This document shows positions 1 through 9,827 of a stretch of 64,000 bases of DNA, piece after piece. Under the pieces are notes generated by a model. That model did no database searches. It saw only the letters and a program-made list of their open reading frames with translations, and was not told the origin of the DNA. The DNA lies in NCBI GenBank assembly GCA_024449915.1, contig JAMZAV010001459.1, positions 62,001-126,000 on the forward strand. The letters run 5' to 3'. The position numbers were made by a program, and so were the translations under genes. How positions within the stretch are numbered: the first letter of the stretch is position 1; every line of letters starts with the position of its first letter. The DNA is from Sweltsa coloradensis. Taxonomy: Eukaryota; Arthropoda; Insecta; Plecoptera; Chloroperlidae.

Positions 1-231
1 AACCAAAGATCGATATTTTAAATATGAAATATAGCAATCAGTGAATCTCTTCACGGTGCTTCGACTTGAGGTTGGACTTCGATGTCCCATCCCATATATT
101 GTGACCATCTGAGTACTCTTATCTTCGAAAATAAAGATAAAAATTCTTGTTTTTTTTATTAATATGATTTCATTTGTGTAATGTAAAGTCTAGGGCACAA
201 GCGTGAAAGTAAATCACATTCTATTTTACAT
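1..231. other. unassigned AT-rich spacer
   Basis: No repeat family, splice-site pair or coding signal was recognised here. It is probably intronic or intergenic. Confidence 0.4.
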
Positions 232-365
232 TTTCCCCCTTTCCTCCCCCTTCGCCGTGGCTGGTTCTGACCAGCATGGCCCCTCCTCCCCGTATCCCCT
301 AGGCCATAGAGTGATGCATTGTCACTTAACGGTTGACGCGCCCTTAATCCAAATAAAACAAAACC
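232..365 (+). mobile_element. HP-SINE 3' fragment
   Basis: The fragment contains the GCTGGT-TCTG-ACCAGC hairpin, the C-rich run, the AGAGTG-GCATT block and a TTAATCCAAATAAA end. The 5' half is missing. The CGCCC variant of the tail marks an older copy than the CGTCC type. Confidence 0.75.
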
Positions 366-639
366 AATTGTTACACCTGCATATTAAACAAATCTCAAAA
401 CAATGCTCGAGTATTCTAGCCCTCAAGATAACCTGTGTTCAATCCTCCGCTGACAGTCCATCTGCTTTATATAACACACCATATATTGTGTGTTAGGGAA
501 TACACAGTGCACCATTGTGTGAGGCACAGAGTCCCAAGAAACGTGATTCTTGTTAATGTTGTTAGTCAAGGAAGGAAGTGTTGATGAATGAACTGAGGAA
601 GATAAAGGCGGCGGTGAGGCTAGTTCACACTGACCACGC
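366..639. other. unassigned spacer
   Basis: The segment is non-repetitive as far as can be judged by eye. The short open frames that cross it have no recognisable domain. Confidence 0.35.
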
Positions 640-1087
640 CGTCCTTGCCGTCTAACTCACGGATACCTCTTAGACAAAGAGAAGATTGATCCCAGAAGTG
701 ACACATGTGATGTACCTTCAACCGTACATCATATGCTAGCAGAATGTACCAAATACGATGCCTTGCGCACGCAATTTGATCTCTCCCAATCATATGAAGA
801 AATTCTGTCATAACGGCGCCAAACTTTGTTAATTTCTTATTCAAAATTATAAATTTAACAAAATTTAAGTCACATCATACACATTTCTTTAATTTCTTTA
901 TTTCCATTGAAATAAATAACTTCAGTTTTGCTATCATCATCATCATCATTTTATTGTATTGTGTATGCACTTAGAAAACAATATAATCATCAAACACACA
1001 ATTAACTCATGTCATCAACTTTCAATATCACAGGCGGCTCAATGAGACCTAACCGGTTGAAGCGCCCTGGATTCTCACGTCGTCGTA
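640..1087 (+). mobile_element. CGT-LINE 3' fragment (C-terminal ORF2 remnant plus 3' UTR)
   Basis: It starts in the Cys-His C-terminal region: codons for the CDTCDVP-like motif and the YDALRTQFD stretch are visible but frameshifted. It continues through the ATCATC-rich 3' UTR to the GGTTGAAGCGCCCT block and ends in CGTCGTCGT. The copy is 5' truncated. Confidence 0.8.
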
Positions 1088-1418
1088 CTCTCTTGGCTCT
1101 GCTAATCGTAAAGGCGATTCAAGAGAAAAGTCCACTCGCAAACATCAGCTAGTAAGAGCGGAGTATCTTACTCCCAAACTAAGGCGAGCTCTGGCAATCG
1201 TCGTCGGGGACTTTGCCCCTTCCCTTGACGACCCCCGGCGCGATGACAATGACACAACGAACGTGACAAAAGACGATGACGACCGCGACGTGAGAAAACC
1301 CCTCTTCCTCCCCTTACCCGTGGCTGGTTCTGACAGCATGGGCTCCTCCTCCCCACCCCCTTAGGCTAGATGGTGCTTATGACCTACGGTTGACGCGTCC
1401 TTAATCAAATAAACCAAA
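1081..1418 (+). mobile_element. HP-SINE subfamily A, head-truncated
   Basis: The copy begins near TTGGCTCTGCTAATCG and so lacks the 5' GGGCC palindrome. All downstream modules are present. It abuts the CGT end of the preceding LINE. Antisense open frames of 62-64 codons across it are repeat artefacts. Confidence 0.8.
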
Positions 1419-1499
1419 ATATTTGTTGTTTCGCTATTAGGCCTACTATTAAAACTAAACTAAGCTATTTTTTTTTGCTATTTTGTTATATATATATAA

Positions 1500-1838
1500 C
1501 CAATATGATGCCTTGCGCACGCAATTTGACTCTCCCCAATCATATGACGAACTTCTATCATATGATAACGGCGACAAACTTTCTAAATTTCTTATTCAAA
1601 ATTATAAATGTACAAATTTTATTCACATCATACTCATTTCTCTAATTTCTTTATTTCCATTGAAAAAATACTTCAGTTTTGCTATCATCATCAATCATCA
1701 TTTTATTGTATTGTGTATGCACTTAGAAAAAAATCTATAATCATCACACACACCATTAACTCATCTCATCAACTTTCATTATCACAGGCGGCGCAATATG
1801 ACCTAACCGGTTGAAGCGCCCTAGTTTCTCACGTCGTC
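1500..1838 (+). mobile_element. CGT-LINE 3' fragment
   Basis: It begins within the last ~35 codons of ORF2 (YDALRTQF, SYDEL, YDNGDKLSKFL, then stop) and carries the whole 3' UTR to the CGTCGTCG end. Confidence 0.8.
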
Positions 1839-1885
1839 GATCATAATATAATCACGGCGACAAACTTTCTAAATTTATCTCTCGT

Positions 1886-2065
1886 CTGGGCCCGGGGTAG
1901 AATTGGCCCAGAGCATGGCTCTGCTAATCGTAAAAGACGTGATTCAAGAGAAAAATTCCACCTCGTAAACATAAGCTAGTATAAGAATGGAAATTTTGCT
2001 CCCTGAAACTAGAGGCAAGCTGTGGCAATCCTCGTCGAGAACACCTCCCCCTACCCGCCCTGGTC
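1886..2065 (+). mobile_element. HP-SINE subfamily A 5' part fused to a CGT-LINE
   Basis: The head palindrome TCTGGGCC / GGCCCAGA and the AATCG stem are recognisable. The copy stops in the CCTCCCCCTACCCG stretch, where CGT-LINE coding sequence begins. The missing 3' end suggests a recombination or deletion junction. Confidence 0.7.
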
Positions 2066-2087
2066 TACACCAGAGCCGATTATTCTA

Positions 2088-2656
2088 TTCGACCTTTGTC
2101 GTTTTGATAAAAACTCTACTTGCGACAGTGTATTCAAAATTAACTTTAGAAAGATTTGCCATGAACATAAAAGGTTTACTGTGGTATTCACATGATGGCT
2201 CCAAAATTGACAACTAGGTTGAAAGTGCCTTTTATTGCTACACCTTATTCAACGTTTCAGGCTAAGCGACGTGTGTTCAGTTTTCACTGCAGAGTTATTC
2301 GCCATCCGTGAAGCTCTTAAATACATTCTACGTTGTCGTTGTGGAGAATACCTTTTGTGTTCAGATAGTTTAAGTTCACTTCAAGCTATAAAACTCATGT
2401 ATTCTAGTCATCATTTGGTACAAGACATCCAATTCTATTTAGAAAAACTAACCTCTAAGGGATATATAATAGAGTTTTGCTGGATACCTGGACACGTGGG
2501 CATAGAGGGAATGAACACGCTGATCGGGCTGCTAAGGAAGCTTCCCAGCGTCGCGACGTTGATTTCAATCTAGTTCCCGTTCCAGATGTCAAGAGTGGAT
2601 TCAAGCAAAGATTGTTGGATTTGCGACAAGCATCTTGGGATGTGTTGCAAAATAAC
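2088..2656 (+). pseudogene. CGT-LINE ORF2 fragment: RNase H domain
   Basis: RNase H of a non-LTR retrotransposon, which would degrade the RNA strand of the cDNA hybrid. Visible motifs are a DGSK start (one extra base inside the TTCACATGATGGC region breaks the frame), TAELFAIREALKYI with the catalytic Glu, CSDSLSSLQAI with the catalytic Asp, and WIPGHVGIEG...ADRAAKEA with the distal His/Asp region. A second frameshift after GIEG moves the frame. The copy is dead because it has at least two frameshifts and no RT. The RNase H-bearing architecture fits the I/Nimb group and argues against CR1 or RTE. The clade is inferred. Confidence 0.82.
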
Positions 2657-2684
2657 TAGGAAAACGCTTAAGTCCCGCCGCGTT

Positions 2685-3270
2685 GTTGGATGAGCGTAAT
2701 TGGTGCATTGAGCTACCATGTGTTATATGGATTTTCTGTTGTTCTGTGAAAAATCATTACTCAGTTGAAGATTTTTTTTAAATTAATATAAATTATATAA
2801 AAAATAAACTTTTATCTTTAATTTTTTTAATTAATCGTAATTTTAAAAAAGAAAAAAATCGTAAGATTTCGATTTGCATAAGAAATAGTTATTCGATTGT
2901 GCTCAAATTTCACAAGATATATTAATTCATAAGATTAAGGTTCTGTGAAAAATCATTACAATCGGATAAAGCATATTGGTGTAAAAAGTCAAAGAATTTT
3001 TTAAAAAATCGAAAAAAATCGTAAAATTGCGATTTTGATGAGAAATAATTTTCCGATTGTGCTCAAAAACGTGGCAGTTCTAAGTTCAGAGATTTCGAAG
3101 ACCTCCATAAAATTTCATCGCAATCGGAGTATCGGTTTAGCCGGAATCGTGTTAACAAACAGACAAAAAGACAGAAAGAAAAAAAAAAAAAAAACATTCC
3201 GGATTTTTTTCTCCAGTGTAGTGAAATGGAATCTTCGCTCCGCTCGCTACGCTCGCTACGCTCATCCAAC
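2685..3270. mobile_element. non-autonomous TIR DNA element inserted in LINE ORF2
   Basis: GTTGGATGAGCGT at 2685-2697 is the exact inverted complement of ACGCTCATCCAAC at 3258-3270. The interior is very AT-rich with two imperfect copies of a CTGTGAAAAATCATTAC...ATTGTGCTCAAA module. Flanking LINE codons resume directly (…CAAAATAAC / AAATTGCGTAG…). The 28 bases between the LINE break at 2656 and the TIR are not in the LINE and may belong to the insertion. Degraded relatives lie at about 24870-25050 and 30745-31352. No transposase is visible and the superfamily is unassigned. Confidence 0.7.
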
Positions 3271-3602
3271 AAATTGCGTAGTGTGATACCCACATTGACT
3301 GATAAAATTCGTCCACCTACGTCTCGACTCTCACGTAGAGAAGAGGTGGTATTGTCTAGACTTCGTATAGGGCACACACGCCTAACACACGGATATCTCT
3401 TAACCAGAGAAAAGGTTATTCCCATATGTGACACATGTGATGTACCTTTAACCGTGCATCATATGCTAGCAGAATGTGTTAAATATGATGCCTTGCACAC
3501 ACAATTTGATCTCTCCCAATCATATGAAGAAATTCTATCTTATGATAACGGCGACAAACTTTCTAAATTTCTCATCCATAGTAATCTATTTATCAAAATT
3601 TA
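3271..3602 (+). pseudogene. CGT-LINE ORF2 C-terminus with Cys-His motif
   Basis: This open segment continues the interrupted LINE. Arg-rich RPPTSRLSRREEVVLSR and RIGHTRLTHGYLL precede CDTCDVPLTVHHMLAEC, the C-x2-C-x7-H-x4-C type knuckle that ends many RNase H-bearing LINEs. An SYEEILSYDNGDKLSKFL tail and a stop follow. The motif is intact here, but upstream domains are missing or frameshifted. Confidence 0.82.
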
Positions 3603-3763
3603 ATTCACATCTTACACATTTCTTTCTTTTCTTTCTTTTCATTTACATACATAACTTTTATTTTGCTATTACTTTCTTCATCATCAATTTATTTTGTTAT
3701 TTATACACTTAGAAAACAATCTAATCATCAAACATACCTGCATTTACACTTCTCATTCACATA

Positions 3764-4144
3764 CCCCGTCTGGGCCCGGGGTAGAATTGGCCCAGAGCAT
3801 GGCTCTGCTAATCGTAAAAGTCGATTCAAGAGAAACAGGCCACCTCGCAAAGATCAGCTGGTAAGAGCGGAGTATTTTACTCCCCAAAACTAGAGGCGAG
3901 CTCTGGCAATCGTCGTCGGGGACCTTGCCCCCTTCCCTTGACGACCCCTCGGCGACGATGACAATGACACAACGAACGATGACAAAGACGATGACGACCG
4001 CGACGTGAGAAACCCCCTTTCCTCCCCCTTACCGTGGCTGGTTCTGACCAGCATGGGCCCCTCCTCCCCCCCCCCCCCTTAGGCTAGAGTGGTGCATTAT
4101 GACCTAACGGTTGACGCGTCCTTAATCCAAATAAACCAAAAAAC
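3764..4144 (+). mobile_element. HP-SINE subfamily A, complete, inserted in LINE 3' UTR
   Basis: The copy is full length, from CCCCGTCTGGG to AATAAACCAAAAAA. The LINE sequence on the right (ctactttcattcaca) is imperfectly repeated on the left (acttctcattcaca), giving a target-site duplication of about 13-14 bp. This copy supports retroposition in the same orientation as its host LINE. Confidence 0.85.
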
Positions 4145-4257
4145 TACTTTCATTCACAGGCGGCGCAATATGACCTAACCGGTTGAAGCGCCCTAGTTTC
4201 TCACGTCAATTATCAAGTATCAAAATTATCAATTATCTGTTCGATTGTGGAAAATTC

Positions 4258-4698
4258 CCGTCTGGGCCCGGGGTAGAATTGACCCAGAGCATGGCTCTGC
4301 TAATCGTAAAAGGCGATTCAAGAGAAAAAGTCCACCTCGCAAAACATCAGCTATTATGAAGGGAAGTATTTTACTCCCCGAAAATAGAGGCGAGCTCTGG
4401 CAATCGTCGTCGGGGACCTTGCCCCCTTCCCTTGACGACCCCCGGCGACGATGACAATGACACAACGAACGATGACAAAGACGATGACGACCGCGACGTG
4501 AGAAACCCCCCTTCTCCCCCTTACCGTGGCTGGTTCTGACCAGCATGGGCCGCTCCTCCCCCCCCCCCCTTAGGCTAGAGTGGTGCATTATGACCTAACG
4601 GTTGACGCGTCCTTAAACCAAATAAACCAAAAAACTACTTTCATTCACAGGCGGCGCAATATGACCTAACCGGTTGAAGCGCCCTAGTTTCTCAAGTC
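4258..4698 (+). mobile_element. HP-SINE A (4258-4637) with duplicated LINE tail (4638-4698)
   Basis: This is the second unit of the tandem duplication. The SINE is complete. The LINE tail retains only its last ~60 bp and ends CTCAAGTC, a variant of CTCACGTC. Confidence 0.85.
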
Positions 4699-4732
4699 AT
4701 TATCAAGTATCAAAATTATCAATTATCTGTCA

Positions 4733-4845
4733 ACCCCTTCCCTTGACTACCTTCCCGACGACGATGACAATTAGACAACAAACGATGATAAAAACGATGA
4801 CGACCTAGAACGTGGCAACCCCCCTTTCATCCCCGCACTTAGTTT
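4733..4845 (+). mobile_element. HP-SINE central fragment, diverged
   Basis: Only the CCCTTCCCTTGAC...GACGATGACAA section and part of the CCTTTCATCCCC run remain. Confidence 0.55.
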
Positions 4846-4879
4846 CTCGCGTCGTGTGTGTGATACATAACCCCTATTG

Positions 4880-5259
4880 TAGGCTAGATTAGCAGTCTCC
4901 AATACTTCCGCACAGGCGCGAGCGTAGCAAATTGAAGCGTCAAAAATCCACTTCAAGATGGCGATTTTAACATTTTAAGTTATGCTTTTTTTAAGCAATT
5001 AAGTATTTTACTGGTGTGTTTGACATGGTTTTAGCTTGTGCAGGATGGTATTGAACAAACAGAAACAATAAGACGTTATTGCATTAGAGAATTTCGTAAT
5101 CATTTAATGTTGAAGGCTAGTATGCTCACCTGTCAAACTGGCGGCCATCTTTAAAAATATTCGGTCTACAAATCGCTCCCATTTAATTAACATAAACTGG
5201 GATTTCAAGATGGCTTCTAATTGTCACGGAAGTGGACCACCGACTGCTAATCTAGCCTA
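4880..5259. mobile_element. TIR element of 380 bp (mariner-like MITE candidate)
   Basis: TAGGCTAGATTAGCAGTC (4880-4897) is the perfect inverted complement of GACTGCTAATCTAGCCTA (5242-5259). Both ends carry TA, compatible with a TA target duplication as in Tc1/mariner-type elements. There is no coding capacity. A related copy lacking the left TIR lies at 13195-13540, and a degraded one at 55025-55240. Confidence 0.72.
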
Positions 5260-5449
5260 GAGTGGTCGTCACCCTCGTGGTCTGAACTGTTGCCAGGCAG
5301 AATGTTGCGCAACTCTCAAGTCCCATCAGCACCAGCTGGGTGATTTACGAACTAGTTGTACAAACACAAATGTCGAGTCGTATTTCATGAGCCTTGTTAC
5401 GCTAGGTGAAGAAATTCGCCAGTCTTTACCTCACGTCTATGCTTCAGTT

Positions 5450-5600
5450 TTCTACTTTTGTTTTGCTATTACTATCATCATCATCTTTTCTTATTATAAC
5501 TAATAGAACATATTTTTAACCACCATTACTCATTCTTCTTTCATATGACTGACTACGCAATATACCTAACCGTTGAAGCGCCCTAGTTCCATTTCGTCTT
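5450..5600 (+). mobile_element. CGT-LINE 3' UTR fragment
   Basis: It starts at ACTTTTGTTTTGCTATTACTATC and ends at the GTTGAAGCGCCCTAG block. The terminal CGT repeats have decayed. Confidence 0.7.
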
Positions 5601-5750
5601 AGTTTTGGTCCCTCCATTCTCGTCTGGTTGGTTGATAATATTATTTGCTTATATATTTTTCATAACTATCGTGTGCATTATGACCTAACGGTTAAATGCG
5701 CCCTCAATATTATAATAACCAACTATTATTGTACTTTTCATCGTATTCTA

Positions 5751-6115
5751 CCCGTCTGGGCCCGGGGTAGAATTGGCCCAGAGCATGGCTCTGCTAATCG
5801 TAAAAGGCGATTCAAGAGAAAAAGTCCACCTCGCAGACATCAGCTAGTAAGAGGGGAGTATATTACTCCTCGAAACTAGAGGCGAGCTCTGGCAATCGTC
5901 GTCGGGGACACCTCCCCTTTCCGTGACGACCTCTCCGACGACGATGACAATGAAACAATGAACGATGACGGCCGCAAAGTGAGAATCCCCCTTCCCTCCC
6001 CCTCCCGTGGCTGGTTCTGACCTGCATGGGCCCCTCCTCCCTTTATCCCCTAGGCTTTATAGAGTGGTGCATTATGACCTTACTAATGACGCGTCCTTAA
6101 TCTAAAAAAAAAAAA
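5751..6115 (+). mobile_element. HP-SINE A, complete
   Basis: Head palindrome, central stem and hairpin are all present. The end is TTAATCTAAAAAAAAAAAA. A short older tail fragment (GCATTATGACCTAACGG) lies just upstream at 5676-5705. Confidence 0.82.
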
Positions 6116-6435
6116 GATCAACAGTTGACTTAAAACCTCAGCTCGTGCTGTTTTGTTGTTTTTGTGTAGCTAATTGTCTTTACGGAAGTGTTACAGTAAT
6201 ACCACCTTGAAAAAACTAATTGAATTGTCTTGTAATCCTTTGCTCGATAAACTTTATTACGTTGGTACTCGATCACGTGATTGCTAAGTACGCATTGTTG
6301 GTCTTTCACCATAATGTCGCGTCAGAAGTAGTAAAACATGGGCTATTACTAGATTTAATTAAGATTAGTGGGAAATGTAGAAATCTAGGAATATGCAATT
6401 CAGCCACTATCAGCTACAAACAAGAGCACCGAGAA
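6116..6435. other. unassigned spacer
   Basis: About 320 bp without a recognised repeat. Open frames on both strands lack domains or splice-site support. Confidence 0.35.
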
Positions 6436-6605
6436 TGGCTGCCCAGCGCCGCGACGTTGATTTCAATCTAGTTCCCGTTCCAGATGTCAAGCGTGGATTC
6501 AAGCAAAATTGTTGGATTTGCGACTAGCATCTTAGGATGCGGTGCAAAATATCAAGTTGGGTAGTGTGATGCCCACATTGACTTATAAAATTCGTCCACC
6601 TACGT
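6436..6605 (+). pseudogene. CGT-LINE ORF2 internal fragment
   Basis: Codons for QRRDVDFNLVPVPDVK through KIRPPTS are recognisable but frameshifted. Both ends are truncated. The 3' side stops exactly where the next HP-SINE starts, and no LINE continuation was found beyond that SINE. Confidence 0.75.
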
Positions 6606-6607
6606 CT

Positions 6608-6992
6608 CTCCCCCGTCTGGGCCCGGGCTAGAATCGGCCCAGAGCATGGCTTTGCTAATCGTGGAAGGCGATTCAAGAGAAAAAGTCCACCTCGCAAACA
6701 TCAGCTAGAAAGAGCGGAGTATCTTGCTCCCGAAACTAGAGGCGAGCTCTGGCAATCGTCGTCGGGGACATTGTCCCCTTCCCTTGACGACCCCCCGGCG
6801 ACGATGACAATGACACAACGAACGATGACAAAGACGATGACGACTGCGACGTGAGAAACCCCCCTTCCTCCCCTTTCCCGTGGCTGGTTCTGACCAGCAT
6901 GGGCCCCTCTTTTCCTCCCCCCCCCCCCCCTAGGTTAAGTGGAGCATTATGACCTAACGTTGACGCGTCCTTAATCCAAATAAACCAAATAA
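6608..6992 (+). mobile_element. HP-SINE A, complete
   Basis: The head has GGGCTAG instead of GGGGTAG. The copy ends AATAAACCAAATAA. A 28-bp piece of another SINE's C-rich segment (ATGGGCCCCTCCTCC) follows before the next head. Confidence 0.82.
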
Positions 6993-7021
6993 ATGGGCCC
7001 CTCCTCCCCCCTAGTTTAGAG

Positions 7022-7392
7022 CCCCCGTCTGGGCCCGGGGTAGAATTGGCCCAGAGCATGGCTCTGCTAATCATTAAAGGCGATTCTAGAGAAAAAGTCC
7101 ATCTGGCAACATCAGCTAGAAAGAGGGAAGTATATTACTCCCCGAAACTTGAGGCGAGCTCTGGCAATCGTCGTCGGGGACCTTGCCCCCTTCCCTTGAC
7201 GACCCCCCGGCGACGATGACAATGACACAACGAACGATGACAAAGACAATGACGACCGCGACGTGAGAAACCTTCCTTCCTCCTCTTACCCGTGGCTGGT
7301 TCTGACCAGCATGGGCCCCTCCTCCCTTTACACCCTGGACTAAAGTGGCGCATTATTTCCTAACGGTCGACGCGCCCTTAATCTACATCAAC
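7022..7392 (+). mobile_element. HP-SINE A, complete
   Basis: The copy starts only ~30 bp after the preceding SINE, giving a head-to-tail pair. The tail is of the CGCGCCCTTAATC type, so the pair is not a simple duplication of one copy. Confidence 0.8.
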
Positions 7393-7702
7393 CCAAATCC
7401 TCCGCCCCAGAGAGTAACAGGTGATTGTCGAGGTCAAGGATGAATCAGAGTTGCAACGGATGACGTCATAGAAGACCCGAAGTCAACCGATGCAATTGCC
7501 GAAGATTAACGAAGTCAACGATCAATTGGCCCCTTGCACTCGGCGAGTAGACCCGGACCTTGGCCTTGACTTGAGACGTTACCGTCCTCAGCCGGGGCTC
7601 GGCATCCAGCATGGCCGGTTGCCAGGGAGATTTGCGACAGCGATTAGTGACACGTTGTGATTTTTTTTTATACCACATCTGGGCATGGCGTACGAATGGT
7701 TA
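7393..7702. other. GC-richer unassigned segment
   Basis: Its base composition differs from the surrounding repeats and a TGACGTCA palindrome occurs at about 7463. No exon, RNA gene or known repeat is supported. Confidence 0.35.
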
Positions 7703-8086
7703 CCCGTCTGGGCCCGGGGTAGAATTTCGATAAAGCATGGCTCTCATCTAAAAATGTAACCAAAAGAGGCTAAATCCCTCAAGAGAAAAAGTCCACATCG
7801 CAAACATCAGCTAGTATAAGCGGGGAGTATATTTCTCTCCGAACCTAGAGGCGAGCTCTGGCAATCGTCGTCGGGGACCTTGCCCCCTTCCCTTGACGAC
7901 CCCCCGGCGACGATGACAATGACACAACGAACGATGACAAAGACGATGACGACCGCGACGTGAGAAACCCCCTTCCTCCCCCTACCCGTGGCTGGTTCTG
8001 ACCAGCACGGGCCCCTCATCCCCATCTCCCCTAGGTTAGAGTGGTGCATTTTGACCTAATGGTTGAAGCGGCCTTGTTTCTCACGT
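7703..8086 (+). mobile_element. HP-SINE with LINE-type 3' end (hybrid)
   Basis: The body is HP-SINE A with a disturbed head (TTTCGATAAAGC replaces GGCCCAGAGC). After GGTTAGAGTGGTGCATT it reads GGTTGAAGCGGCCTTGTTTCTCACGT, the CGT-LINE terminus, in place of the usual GACGCGTCC...AATAAACC end. Confidence 0.75.
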
Positions 8087-8089
8087 GTC

Positions 8090-8264
8090 TTCTTTAAATC
8101 ACACCAAACATATTACGTTTTTCTATTGTTATATCAACTATCATTTTTATCATTTTATTTTATTTACTTACAAAACAATATAACAAACAAACATGCAATA
8201 AATTTAAATTACTAAATGCAGCGTAACATGGCTTTCCCAGTTTAAGCGCCCTAGTTTCTCACGT
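8090..8264 (+). mobile_element. CGT-LINE 3' UTR fragment, diverged
   Basis: The AT-rich 3' UTR runs to AAGCGCCCTAGTTTCTCACGTC, with several substitutions (AGCGTAACATGGC). It is probably an older copy. Confidence 0.65.
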
Positions 8265-8291
8265 CTCCTTATGTTTATTCCTTGTATGTAT

Positions 8292-8653
8292 GAGCATTGG
8301 CCCAGAGAATGGCTCAGCTAATCGTAAAAGGCGATTCAAGAGATAAAGGCTATCTCGCAAACATCAGCTAGTATATAAGTGGGGAGTTTATTACTCCTCG
8401 AAACTAGAGGCGAGCTCTGGCAATCGTCGTCGGGGACCTTGCCCACTTCCCTTGACAACCCCTCGACGACGATGACAATGACACAACGATCGATGACAAA
8501 GACAATGACGACCGCGACCTTGAGAAACCCCCTTCCTCCCCTTACCCGTGGCTGGTACTGACCAGCATAGGCCCTTCCCCCCCCCCCCCCCAGGTTAGAG
8601 TGGTGCATTATGACCTAACGGTTGACGCGTCCTTAATCCAAATACACCAAAAT
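8292..8653 (+). mobile_element. HP-SINE A, head-truncated
   Basis: It begins at ATTGGCCCAGAGAATGG and lacks the first arm of the head palindrome. It ends TTAATCCAAATACACC. Confidence 0.78.
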
Positions 8654-8734
8654 CGAATGTTTTACACGTGTCGAAAAATGCGCGTTTATTACAGTATGTT
8701 TTAATATCACTCTAAAGCTGAACCAGTTTGTGCT

Positions 8735-8868
8735 ATGTGTTATTTATACACTTAGAAAAGAATATTATCATGAAACACACCATTATAACTCATCTCATCA
8801 ACTTTCATTATCACAGGCGGCGCAATATGACCTAACCGGTTGAAGCGCCCTAGTTTCCCACGTTGTCG
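8735..8868 (+). mobile_element. CGT-LINE 3' end fragment
   Basis: It runs from TTATTTATACACTTAGAAAAG to GTTTCCCACGTTGTCGTT. Confidence 0.75.
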
Positions 8869-9243
8869 TTCTGTTTCGGAAATTAAGTCCTCACGTCGTC
8901 GTGTGTAAGCTCCAACGATTATTATTATAAACCGAACGCAGATGACTTATGTAAAGAGCTGAATGGAAACGATTCAAGGTAACAGTTTTTTGAGTGAATT
9001 CTGTCACGTAACCATTACTTTATTATATTTAACATCTTTACGATAGTTTGATAATCGAAACTGAAAACCCATGATAAGAGAGATGATGAGTTCGAGGTCA
9101 CTGTTTGGAGCACTAGAGCGATGAACCCAGCGACGATAGATATTTCATGGACTTCTGCTGAAACCTTGGGGTAGAGCCTGGAACTCTGCTGTAGCAGGCT
9201 GCTGGCTCCATGACTTCTTACAAGACATTGTATTCTCTCGGAC
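8869..9243. other. unassigned spacer
   Basis: No repeat was recognised. The antisense 101-codon frame crossing 9015-9320 runs into an antisense SINE and is not taken as a gene. Confidence 0.35.
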
Positions 9244-9244
9244 C

Positions 9245-9551
9245 CCGTCTGGGCCCGGGGTAGAGTTGGCCCAGAGCCTGGCTCTGCTAATCGTACAAGG
9301 CGAGGAAAGAAAAGTTCCACCTCGCAAACATCAGCTAGTCAGAGAGGAGAATATAACTGCCCGAAACGAGAGGCGAGATCTGACAATCGTCGTTGGGGAC
9401 ATCTTGCCCCTCCCCTTCACAATCTTCCCGACGACGGTGACAAAGACGATGACGACCGCGACGTGAAAACACCCCTATCCTCCCCCTATACCCGTGGCTG
9501 GTTCTGACCAGCATGGGCCTCTACGCCCTATATCCCCTAGACTACAGTGGG
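9245..9551 (+). mobile_element. HP-SINE B, 3' truncated
   Basis: The GGCGAGGAAAG variant follows the head, which defines subfamily B. The copy stops after ATATCCCCTAGACTACAGTGG, where LINE sequence begins. Confidence 0.75.
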
Positions 9552-9801
9552 CTACAAACTTTCTAAGTCACTCGTTTGACCTACTAATAATTTACGTCAT
9601 ACACATTTTATTATTTATTTTAATAAATCATTTTCATTTTTTTTATTTCAATAAGTATCATCTGTGTTATTTTCATTTCTTTTGCACACTTAGAAAACAA
9701 TATAATCATCGAACTCACCATAAACTCATTTTATTAACTTACAATATCACATGGCAGCTCAATATGACCTAACCGTTGAAGCGCCCTAGTTTCTCACGTC
9801 G
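9552..9801 (+). mobile_element. CGT-LINE 3' fragment fused to SINE
   Basis: It starts at ACAAACTTTCTAAGT (the last ORF2 codons) and continues to the CGTCGTCGTT end. Confidence 0.75.
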
Positions 9802-9827
9802 TCGTTGTTGATTTCATTAGGCCATTT

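Larger units (their letters stand above)
2066..4206 (+). mobile_element. CGT-LINE copy from RNase H to 3' end, interrupted twice
   Basis: This is one 5'-truncated I/Nimb-like element. RNase H coding sequence lies at 2088-2656, C-terminal coding sequence at 3271-3602, 3' UTR at 3603-3763 and the 3' terminal block at 4145-4206. A TIR element (about 2657-3270) splits the coding part and an HP-SINE (3764-4144) splits the 3' UTR. Removing both insertions gives an order collinear with the uninterrupted copies at 34613 and 14869. Confidence 0.85.
3764..4735 (+). repeat. tandem duplication of a SINE + LINE-tail + flank unit
   Basis: Units 3764-4257 and 4258-4735 have the same order: complete HP-SINE, the ACTACTTTCATTCACAGG LINE tail, then TTATCAAGTATCAAAATTATC unique DNA. 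Identity is near-complete. The junction falls at a SINE 5' end, so unequal exchange between repeats after the nested insertion is the simplest explanation. Confidence 0.8.

Noticed and set aside
3035..3434. Frames of 83-123 codons across the 2685-3270 TIR element
   Set aside because: They cross the TIR junction between element and LINE, and run through low-complexity TCGCTACGCTC repeats.
4229..4588. Recurring minus-strand open frames (MHHSSL..., LVRTSHGKG..., RRGRHRLCHRSLCHCHRR...) as a gene family
   Set aside because: They are the antisense translation of HP-SINE copies. They share the SINE's coordinates, have no conserved start or stop, and frame choice varies between copies.
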